Shown in pieces: positions 1 through 7,360 of a DNA stretch of 15,465 bases; within the stretch, counting starts at the first letter, position 1, and the number at the start of each line of letters is the position of its first letter. This DNA comes from Pigoraptor vietnamica (taxonomy: Eukaryota > Opisthokonta > Filasterea), in the NCBI GenBank assembly GCA_943704525.1, contig CALSCQ010001496.1, positions 1-15,465 of the forward strand, written 5' to 3'. The notes below the pieces were generated by a model that saw only the letters and a list, made by a program, of their open reading frames with translations, was not told the origin of the DNA and searched no databases. Both the position numbers and the translations under genes were made by a program.

Positions 1-33
<33 letters not shown>

Positions 34-78
34 CACACACACACACACACACACACACCGGCACACACACACCCGCAC
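1..78. repeat. Poly-C run followed by AC repeats
   Basis: Bases 1-31 are all C. An (AC)13 run follows at 33-58, then a short CA-rich stretch to about 78. It lies just beyond the 3' end of BUD31. It may be genuine low-complexity DNA, but a homopolymer at the extreme window edge could also be a contig-end artefact. Confidence 0.8.
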
Positions 79-130
79 AACCACCGTCAATGCAGAGCAC
101 AGAATTTTCGACAGGCAGCCGTGTATTGCC

Positions 131-400
131 CTATCCAGAGCAACCGCGGCACCCGCAGTGCACGCACTCGACCACCTTGTCCTCCTCAAGCTTGGACTTT
201 GGTACGCGGCAGATGCAATTTGTCCCAAAATTCGTATCGCGGGGCTGGATGCACCGCAGGCAGCAGAGGTTCTCGTACCCTTGCTGCAAGTGGATTCGAC
301 GCAAAAAAAAAAGTTAAAACCACAGAGAAGTGCGACACGCAATAACAAGCACACGGTGAGTATTGCGGAAACGAGTACGCCACGAGTGGGGCGCACAACA

Positions 401-449
<49 letters not shown>

Positions 450-954
450 GCAGCGTCCAGTACGCCACGAGTGGGGGTGGGGGGCAAGATACACACGCAC
501 ACAAGCAGCGTCGTGCACCACTGTCGCATCCACACCTTCTTCCACTTTGCGATTAGGTTCTTGTCCGCAATGTTCTGCTTCAGGCACCACTCGTACAGCT
601 CTTTTGAGATGGCCTTGCGCTTGTAATACAGCTCATAAATGTAGCGCGACTTTTGGTAGTGCACGCGAAAGATGGGCCACAGCGCCTCTACTTTCCGCTT
701 GCCCTCGTGTGACTCGGCCTCCACTGCGCACGCACAGCCAACGTCAACAACAACGGCAGAAAAGACACCCCAGCGAGGAGCACAAACGATAGAGAGACGA
801 AGAGACTAGGCATCACGCGACAGCTTCGAAAGACAGAGGACGAATATTGGCGCCAATACGCACCCTCGCGCATCTTGCGCTCCAGTTCTTGGAGCGTGGG
901 CTCAATGAGGTCATAGCCCTCGGGGGCGTTCTGCTTTCCCCGCACCTTCGGCAT
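131..954 (-). CDS. BUD31: BUD31/G10 pre-mRNA splicing factor, 3 exons, complete
   Basis: BUD31 (G10) is a small zinc-binding protein of the spliceosome, acting in the nucleus. Exons on the minus strand are 954-864, 723-536 and 283-131, joined in phase 1 then phase 0 and giving 143 residues, essentially the family's usual length (human 144). Introns are GTGCGT...CAG (140 nt) and GTGTGG...CAG (252 nt). Family blocks seen in order are [20 protein letters not shown] at residues 1-20, [14 protein letters not shown], then [14 protein letters not shown] and [11 protein letters not shown], and a C-terminal Cys-rich module with [20 protein letters not shown] and [11 protein letters not shown], which supplies the zinc ligands. 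The ATG at 954-952 matches the family start. It is divergent from RTF1. The second intron carries a large GT repeat on the sense strand. Splice sites are inferred by alignment to the remembered family pattern; identification is very secure. Confidence 0.96.
284..535 (-). repeat. BUD31 intron 2 with (GT)23 microsatellite inside a duplicated unit
   Basis: The intron holds an uninterrupted AC run on the plus strand at 402-448, read as GT on the sense strand. Two direct repeats bracket it. AGTACGCCACGAGTGGGG occurs at 374-391 and 459-476, and CACACAAGCAGCGTC at 443-457 and 498-512. Together they define two adjacent units, 374-457 and 459-512. They share both ends and differ mainly in the length of the CA tract between them. 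Confidence 0.9.
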
Positions 955-1361
955 GTTTGCGACAGCGCACGACGACGAGCACTACACAAAGAAAGGGTGA
1001 AACGCGAGAAGTGAGAAGAAGCGATTTCACTTCCAGCTTGCGGTCTCATGGAAGGGGGGCCTTTCTTGCGCCACCATGACGTCACACAGATTTAATTTGA
1101 AAAGGCTCCATTTTGTTGGTAAAAATGGTGGTCACATTCAATTTATGAGTCGAGGGAGAGTACAGACCTCGAAGCAACAGCTGTCTGCGGCACACAAACG
1201 CAAGCACACGCACCACACACACACCTTTCAACCGTTCAACCGTTTCGCGTTATCTTCCTCCCAGCTGTCGACAGAGAACGGGGCGCATTCATACTCACTC
1301 TTCGATCACAACGCTCAAGTAATTGAACCCGCTGAATAGAGAAGACACACAGGGGCGCGCC
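955..1361. promoter_or_regulatory. Shared divergent promoter of BUD31 and RTF1
   Basis: These 407 bases separate the two start codons and contain no gene I can support. A perfect CRE-type palindrome TGACGTCA lies at 1077-1084, about 120 bases upstream of the BUD31 ATG. A tandem 8-mer, TTCAACCG twice at 1227-1242, creates two AACCGTT Myb-type sites about 120 bases upstream of RTF1. A CA-rich stretch lies at 1190-1223. No TATA box is evident. Factor binding is inferred from motif resemblance only. Confidence 0.6.
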
Positions 1362-3823
1362 ATGTCGAGCCGCAAGAAGCGTGCGGCGTCGGACGAGGAC
1401 GATGGCCTCGACGAGGAGCTTCTTGCACTGGCGGAGAAGAAGAAGCCCGACGCAAAGAAGCGGCGGCGTGGTTCAGACAGCGACGAGGTGCGACATGGCT
1501 CTCTGTCGCTAAAACCCGTCAGATGTGTCCGTGCGTGTCGCTCACTGACGCGCTGTCTGTGTGCAGCCAAAGGCGGCCCCGAAGAAGAAGGCACCCGCGC
1601 CACGCAAGAAGCGAAAGCGCGATTCTGACGAGTCCTCGGAAGAGTCGTCCGAAGTGAGCAGCACGTCATCAGATGAGTCGTCGTCGTCGAGCGAGAGCGA
1701 CTTTGATTCCCAGGAGGAATTTCGCGACGAGTGGGGCGAGGATGGCATGGGGGACGACGACGACCGCCGGAAGCTCGCGGCGATGCCCGAGCGAGAGCGC
1801 GAGAAGATCATCTTCAAGCGCATGGAGGAGCGAGAGCACAGGAAAGAGATGTTTGAGATTCGCAGGCAGAAGCGCCTTGCGAAGCGGGCCGAGAAACGAA
1901 AGGCGGGAGGAAAGGCGAAGGGGAAAACGGCGCCGGCGAAGAAGCGGGGGGCCGCGGACAAGGGCAAAGCGCCCAAGGCGGCGGCGCGAAAGGGCGGCGC
2001 CAGGCAGGCCAAGAAGAAGAAGGACGCCTCGTCGTCCGAAGAGGTGTCGTCGACGTCGGACTCGTCCACGAGCGACGACGACGAAGAATACGCCGGCGGT
2101 CGTCGTACGACGCGCAGCAGCAAGCGCCTTGCCGAGGCCGTGGAATCGCAGGGGGATCGCACCCCGCGCGACCGCCGCGTGTCGGCGGACATTATGCGCC
2201 TGAAGCGCGCCAACAGCGAGCGCGACGCCGAAATTTTCGGGTCCGATGAGGACGTGTCCGACGCCGGTAGCGACAAGGACAGGGGAAAGAGCGGCCCCGT
2301 GTCGCACTCGCGCGCGCCCGTCAGCTCCGGGCTGCGGGAACGGAGCTACAAGGCGACGTCGGACGACCGGCGATCGCGGGAGGGGGACAAGAACGACGCG
2401 ACGCTTGCCGAGATGCACAAGGTCCAGCTGCCCCGGTCGCAGCTGCGCAATTGGGTGCACTACGACTTTTTTGAGGAGTACGTGACGGGCATGTTCGTGC
2501 GCGTGCACATTGGCGCCGACAAGCAGCGGATCGACCCGGCCACTCGGATGCCCGCGCGCGTGTACCGCATCGCGGAAATTGTGCGCGTGGAGAAGGACCC
2601 GAAGGGCGTCAGCTACGAGTTTGAGGGCACGCGAACCGACCGCTATCTCGTGCTGCGCGTGGGTGAGAGCGAGAGGCGCTTCCAGGCGCGGCTCGTCAGC
2701 AACGACCGGTTCACCGAAAGCGAGTTTTCGGCGTTTAAGAAGCTCGAGTCAAAGTTCAACGCGCGCGTGCCGTCGTCGGGCGAGATTGCCGACCTGTCGA
2801 AGCGACTTGCGACGCAGCTGGAGTATCGGCCGAGCGAGGACGAGTTTTCCGCCATGCTTGCGTCGAAGCGCCGCCTGAACCCGACGATGCCCACCGTGAT
2901 GGAGAGGGACCGCATTCAGCGAGAGATCAGCCTCAAGGAGGCGTCGGAGGATTCGTTTGGCATTGACGAGCTCAGGGCGAAGTTGGAGGAAGTCGACCGC
3001 GAGGTGCGTTTGTGTGTTTGTTTTCACGGTGTACTGCCTGTGCCTATGTGGCTGTGTGTGTAGGTGTGTTTGCCTGTTTGTCACAGCGCGTGGCCATTTA
3101 GGGAGGCTGGTATCCGTCCCATAACTAGCTAATCTCTGCGACGCAGCTCAAGCGCATCCACGAACGGCGCAACGAGGAGCTCAGCGTCATCGATCGTATC
3201 AACGAGCGTAACCGGCGCAAGAACGTCGTCGACGTTCATAATGCGTTCGTCGAGGCGTGGAAGCGAGATGTCGGCAGCGGCAACACATCGGACGGCCACG
3301 AGAGCGGCACCGACCCTTTCGAGCGCCGCAAGTGTCGGCCGCTGCTTGTGCGGCACACGAACTCTCCCGCGAAGAAGAAGGCCGAGGGGCACGGGGAGGG
3401 AGTGGACAGCGGGGCAGAAGCGAACGGAGAGAGCGCGTCGCACGGTGACGCGAAGCCGAGCGAACCCTCTGCGCCGCCTGCGCAAGGTGCTACACCGGGA
3501 GGCAAGGCGCCCGCGGCGAAGCAGGGCACGGCGGACGATCCCTTCGCCGCACACGACTTTGATCTGGACATTGACCTCGGGCTTGGCAGTGGCCGTGGGT
3601 AGTCGTCTGCCTTTCCTGTGCCTCCATTGTTGCTGTCTTGGCGCCGCAGTCGCGGATTTCTATGTGGTCAATATCTCCTTGAGATTTGCCTCGTGGATTG
3701 CGGCTTGATGACGCGGTTGATGACGTGTGTGCGTTCGCAGATGACGAGAGCGCGTCTGGGCACGGGACGACGGGACAGCAACCCGACGCTGCGAGGCGAG
3801 TCGCCCTCGCACGCCGTGTCTAA
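1362..3823 (+). CDS. RTF1: RTF1, Paf1 complex subunit (Plus3 domain), probably 4 exons
   Basis: RTF1 works with the Paf1 complex on elongating RNA polymerase II and promotes histone H2B ubiquitination. Exons are 1362-1487, 1567-3003, 3147-3594 and probably 3741-3823, giving about 697 residues (human is about 710). An acidic, Ser/Lys-rich N terminus precedes a charged helix at residues 95-152 (MPEREREKIIFKRMEEREHR), matching the histone-modification domain. The Plus3 domain spans about 322-435, with LPRSQLRNWVHYDFFEEYV, RVYRIAEIVRVEKD and FKKLESKF. A long helical part follows, with INERNRR and DPFERRKCRP, and near the end HDFDLDIDL, all in the family order. The start has good context after the divergent promoter. 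The last intron is the weak point: if 3595-3740 is not removed, translation stops at 3600-3602 (672 residues). I prefer splicing because the supposed exon 4 is GC-rich like coding sequence and the intron is T-rich. Confidence 0.94.
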
Positions 3824-4620
3824 GGTGCCCATCTAAAAAAACAATGGGTAACGAAAGCGTCTTTGTTTCTGTTGTATTTGACGGACTTGTTAGCGATCGA
3901 TGTGTTAGTCGCTGCACTGTGACGTGCGCCCACTGCATCACGGGACAGTGTCTTCTGTTCGCTTCAGATCGACTGTGTGTTAGCGAGCATTCGGCGAGAA
4001 CGCGGTGCTGTATTGGCTGTGCGTGTTCCCAACAGCAGCACCAACGGCAGCACGCACATGCACACAGACAGAGAAAGGCAAGGGAAAAGTGTGAGTTGAG
4101 CCCCATGGTCGCCAATGGAGATGGGTGAGTATGGGAATGTACCACGCGGCGCGTATGCTACTACTCACGGAAGTCCAATCAGTTCGAACTGGTGTTGATT
4201 TCACCCACTTGTTTCGAAATTGAAAGTGAAGATTAAGTCGGAATTCCTCTGGCCGGCGACTGCCAGCTGGAATGAGCGGTTGCCGTGACAGGTCGTCCCA
4301 AACGACAGGCACACACACACACACAGACGCAGTACTGCGCATACACACACACACACACATGCACGGCACTCTTGCACGCACCCACACATGCACACCCATA
4401 CTCACGTCATACTCACACGCGCGCGCGTGCGCTTGCCAGGCACACCCCAAACACATGCCTCGCAACGAGTTGCTGACAACCGCTAGCTAAAGTGTGAATC
4501 TGCACTAGGAGTCACATCGCCTGCCCACGGACTTCTGAATCACATACCACCGTCTCATTATTAGCCTGTGAGAAACTCGCGTGAGGGCCGCGCGCAGCAA
4601 TGACAGCTTGAGGGCGCAGG
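3824..4620. other. Intergenic region between RTF1 and the GCM-like gene, CA-rich
   Basis: No gene is recognised in these 797 bases. The first part is T-rich and probably RTF1 3' UTR. A 12-base palindrome CAGTTCGAACTG lies at 4180-4191. From about 4308 to 4450 the plus strand is dominated by CA dinucleotides. The part near 4600 should hold the promoter of the next gene. Reading frames here have no family similarity that I can see. Confidence 0.6.
4308..4450. repeat. CA-rich microsatellite cluster
   Basis: Several short CA runs follow one another, near 4309-4325, 4342-4359 and 4380-4415, separated by a few other bases, then a CG-alternating patch near 4419-4432. It is imperfect compared with the pure repeats found inside introns in this window. 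Confidence 0.85.
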
Positions 4621-6129
4621 ATGGCCGCTGCGGTCGCGTCGCTGGCGATGGTGAGTGAGATCGCAATGCTTTGTTGTGCGTGTGTGCACGCCAAAGTGCA
4701 CTTCATCTCATTCAGGATACCGATGACGCAGACTGCGAGACATGGTTTTATGGGATCGGAATCACACGCGCTGACGTCTCGCTTTGAGGACGACAGCGAA
4801 GATGAGGCGCACCGCGATGCGCCCCCGCAGGACGAATACCCCATGTGGCCCAACGGCGACATCCGCCTGACGTGGGCCGAGGGCTGCTGTCCCCACTTTG
4901 GCCAGTCAAACTGGGCCTTTCAGCGACAGAACCGCGTCGTCAGGTCGTCCAATGGCTCGGTCGCCCTGCGCAAAGTGTGTCTGGGCGCGATCGAGTGCAC
5001 GGGGGAGGGATGCACCGTGGCCATCAAGCCCGGCCTTCGCAAGACGACCCTGCTGAAGCGGCTCCTCACGAGGTGCCGTCTGTGCGGCGGTCGGATGGTG
5101 TACAAGAGTTGCGATGCGGCCGTCGTGTACGAGACGTTTCCCCCCGGCGCCTGCGACGGCTATCCCGGCGGCAAGCTCGTGATGCGCCACTACGGACAGC
5201 ACAAGCACAGCCGCCCAATCGCAAAGGACCACCGGCTGATCGACCCCGAGGCAGATCCCGACAGCGATGCGCGCAGCACAGAGACAAACTCGCCGACAGA
5301 CGACGCCCGCAAGCGACTCTCGCTGTCCCAGTCGCCCACAAACGCAGACGCCGTCCGCGCAACGCCGTCCCCGCGCGACACCGTCCAGCCAAAGGTCGAG
5401 CACGACAGCCCGGCCGCGCCCGCACATCCGCAGCCAACGACAGCAGGCGATCACGCGGACACCAAGGGGGTCGACCGGCAGCTGTGGGCACCCATTCAGC
5501 TGCTCGCAAGTGCATGCGAGTACGTCGCCGTCGCACGCACGGACGCCGACACCGCCCCGAGTGCATCACCGACAGTCTCGCAACAGGCCGGCGAAATCAT
5601 CGCGCAGCTCCGGATGGCGGGCACAAACAGGCGGCATGCAACCGACTCCGAGTCGTCCGAGACGTCGATCGCCGCGCACACGGCGAACATGGACACGCCA
5701 AAGCGCGGGAGGGGCCGCCCCAGGGCGCACACGCAGCCGCAACAGATGCCGCTGCACACGGGTTCCCCGTCGTCGGCGACAGTCGGCGTACACACGCCCG
5801 TCACGTCCGGCTCAAGCACGCCGTCCGACAAGTCACGCAAACGCAGCCGCCCCAACGACGGACGGGGCACGCCGCCGCCGCCTCGCACGCGCTGCAAGAC
5901 ATCCCCGTCGCCGGTGAGCGCGCTGACGGCAACGCATCGAAACGGCGCGCCGCTCGCACAGGTCCCGTGGCCCCCGAACGCGTCGTCCGCCATTGCAAGC
6001 GCTGGCGTGATCTTCAGCAACGGCGCGTGCCCCGGCGCCCATGTGCCTGTGCCCGTCTACGGCCGTGTTGCCATCGCGTACGTGCCGCAGCCGGCCGCTG
6101 GAGCACCCGCCTACCCCAATCGGACGTAG
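4621..6129 (+). CDS. GCM/WRKY-superfamily-like zinc-finger protein with AT-hook
   Basis: Probably a nuclear DNA-binding protein. Residues about 84-199 (numbering the unspliced 502-residue frame) follow the order of a GCM-type zinc domain: SNWAFQRQN, then LRKVCLGAIEC, a basic linker with KPGLRK, then CRLCGG, a further Cys at 164, and HYGQHKHSRP. GCM proteins show the same layout with KKSCLG..VC, paired cysteines and a terminal HDHPRPE-like His pair. Likely zinc ligands are Cys120, 126, 152, 155, 164 and His194/196. An AT-hook, PKRGRGRPR, lies at 360-368; the rest is Ser/Pro/Thr-rich and probably disordered. The N terminus is uncertain. GTGAGT at 4651 begins an intron-like stretch; removing 4651-4731 keeps frame (475 residues), and another model uses the acceptor at 4715 plus a second small intron, 4776-4830. 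The related FLYWCH or transposase-derived zinc domains are the main alternative. No transposase domain is seen. Confidence 0.72.
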   Translation: MAAAVASLAMVSEIAMLCCACVHAKVHFISFRIPMTQTARHGFMGSESHALTSRFEDDSEDEAHRDAPPQDEYPMWPNGDIRLTWAEGCCPHFGQSNWAFQRQNRVVRSSNGSVALRKVCLGAIECTGEGCTVAIKPGLRKTTLLKRLLTRCRLCGGRMVYKSCDAAVVYETFPPGACDGYPGGKLVMRHYGQHKHSRPIAKDHRLIDPEADPDSDARSTETNSPTDDARKRLSLSQSPTNADAVRATPSPRDTVQPKVEHDSPAAPAHPQPTTAGDHADTKGVDRQLWAPIQLLASACEYVAVARTDADTAPSASPTVSQQAGEIIAQLRMAGTNRRHATDSESSETSIAAHTANMDTPKRGRGRPRAHTQPQQMPLHTGSPSSATVGVHTPVTSGSSTPSDKSRKRSRPNDGRGTPPPPRTRCKTSPSPVSALTATHRNGAPLAQVPWPPNASSAIASAGVIFSNGACPGAHVPVPVYGRVAIAYVPQPAAGAPAYPNRT

Positions 6130-6222
6130 TTGCATCGCGTTGCCGCAGAAGCAATTCGACCGTGTTTTCTGTACGATAGCAGTCGCGCGCCCGCCATAAA
6201 ACTTCCATCGTTGATCCATGCA
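6130..6222. other. Convergent 3' junction of the GCM-like gene and BLOC1S6
   Basis: Only 93 bases separate the two stop codons, so the 3' UTRs must be very short or overlap as antisense transcripts. No canonical AATAAA is visible on either strand; CATAAA at 6195-6200 is a possible weak variant for the plus-strand gene. Confidence 0.55.
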
Positions 6223-7040
6223 TCACTGCGCCTCTGGCGTCTCCCTCTGTGCGTCTTGCTCCATCGCCGTGCGCAGGGCCGCAGACGGCTGCGCGGCAAG
6301 CATGCGATCGCGCTCCGATGAGCGCGTCATGTCCTCTTGAGCCTTCTCCGCCAGGCGAAGGGCGCGTTGTTTGATGCTGCGAGAGAAAATGCTTAGACAC
6401 ACATGATCGATTCCAAAGGTGTCGAGTTGCTCGCGCGCGGGGCACACACTCACCGCACAATGCGCTCGTGCAGTGCCACCATCTCTTTGCACACGTCCGC
6501 CGTTCGCTTTTGATACGTAGGGATGCGCGCCATCTGGAGAAGAAAGAAGAGCGGTCAGTCGATCAATGCTTTCCTCTCGCACTCATACAGTCCGTGCGCA
6601 TGCTAGAAGACCGATCGATGTCACTTTCACAGGGTACAGATGCCCACGGCGCCCACCGTGTCCGCAATAAACTGCAACTCCGCGGCCTCCGCAAGCGCCT
6701 TGTTCTCCGCCTGAAGTGCGGCGAGCGTCTGAGCCTGGTTCGCCCTGTGTGGACCGGCACGAGACACGAAGAATTAGCTACAATTTATTCGCATGTCCGC
6801 CAACTCAGCACTCGCACAGAAAGAGCAAACCAACCGATGCAAACAACGGGCACGCACAGAATATAACAAAATGTGGAAAGTAAACAGAAAACGGACCCAC
6901 TTGAGCTCATCAATGCGCACGGCCACGGCGTCCAGCTGCGGCGCGTACGTGGCCACGAGTGCATCCACAACGGATGTGCCCGCAGTGCCCGCGGGTGCCG
7001 GAGGGGCGCCGGGACGCGAAGACGGCTCAACTTCCGCCAT
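6223..7040 (-). CDS. BLOC1S6: BLOC-1 complex subunit 6 (pallidin), 4 exons, complete
   Basis: Pallidin is a coiled-coil subunit of BLOC-1, which sorts cargo from endosomes toward lysosome-related organelles and binds endosomal SNAREs. Minus-strand exons are 7040-6901, 6744-6657, 6533-6454 and 6376-6223, in consistent phases (2, 0, 2), giving 153 residues against 172 in human. The N terminus is Pro/Ala-rich. Then VVDALVATYAPQLDAV and LKANQAQTLAALQAENK match the first helical region. The diagnostic block is IPTYQKRTADVCKEMVALHE followed by KQRALRLAEKAQED; the family shows the pattern Y..K.....KEM..LHE...K.RAL.L..K.Q. The second donor was chosen at 6656-6655 because it alone among frame-compatible sites keeps exact spacing from the helix to this block. 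The ATG sits in AAAAATGGCGGAAG, resembling a YY1-type start-site motif. It is divergent from the LisH gene and convergent with the zinc-finger gene. Confidence 0.88.
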
Positions 7041-7360
7041 TTTTTCAGCACCTGTAAAATGAAGGGAATTGTTTCGCAAAGGATTCCATGTTGGGCTTTT
7101 CACTGCGTGTCGGCGACAACAGCTGTGTGTGCAGTGTTGTCACGCGCGTCGGACACTTTGTCCGATTGTGTCCGATTGATCGGAGAAGCCCGGTTTTGGC
7201 GCGAGACTGGCACACTGAAGTGGAGCGCAATTGCCGTTTCTCCCTTGTTAAACCTTCCGCAGCGCTGTCCTTCAGTTCTCGAAGCAGCTCGTGTGCGTGT
7301 GTGTGCGTCCTGCTTCGTCATTAGTTCGGCCTTTTTTTTTTTGTTGCGTATTGTCGGAGG
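7041..7360. promoter_or_regulatory. Divergent promoter of BLOC1S6 and the LisH/NPAT-like gene
   Basis: These 320 bases separate the two start codons. TTTGGCGC at 7195-7202 fits the E2F consensus TTTSSCGC and lies about midway, roughly 155 bases from either ATG. Just before it is an exact tandem 10-mer, TGTCCGATTG at 7159-7168 and 7169-7178. A T10 run is at 7332-7341, close to the start of the plus-strand gene. No TATA box is seen. Functional roles are inferred from the motifs. Confidence 0.55.

Noticed and set aside
1-78. Telomeric repeat at the window start
   Set aside because: It is a C homopolymer and CA repeat, with no telomere unit such as CCCTAA; more likely low complexity or a contig edge.
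3660-4145. Minus-strand open frame of about 160 codons opposite the RTF1 3' end
   Set aside because: No family resemblance, compositionally like UTR, and it overlaps the last RTF1 exon on the other strand.
4177-4200. CAGTTCGAACTG palindrome considered as a tRNA T-arm
   Set aside because: Only a three-base stem would fit a T-loop, and no other tRNA arms are present.
4845-6179. A 444-codon plus-strand frame overlapping the zinc-finger gene
   Set aside because: Arg/His/Pro-rich shadow produced by high GC; the alternative frame holds the zinc domain and AT-hook.
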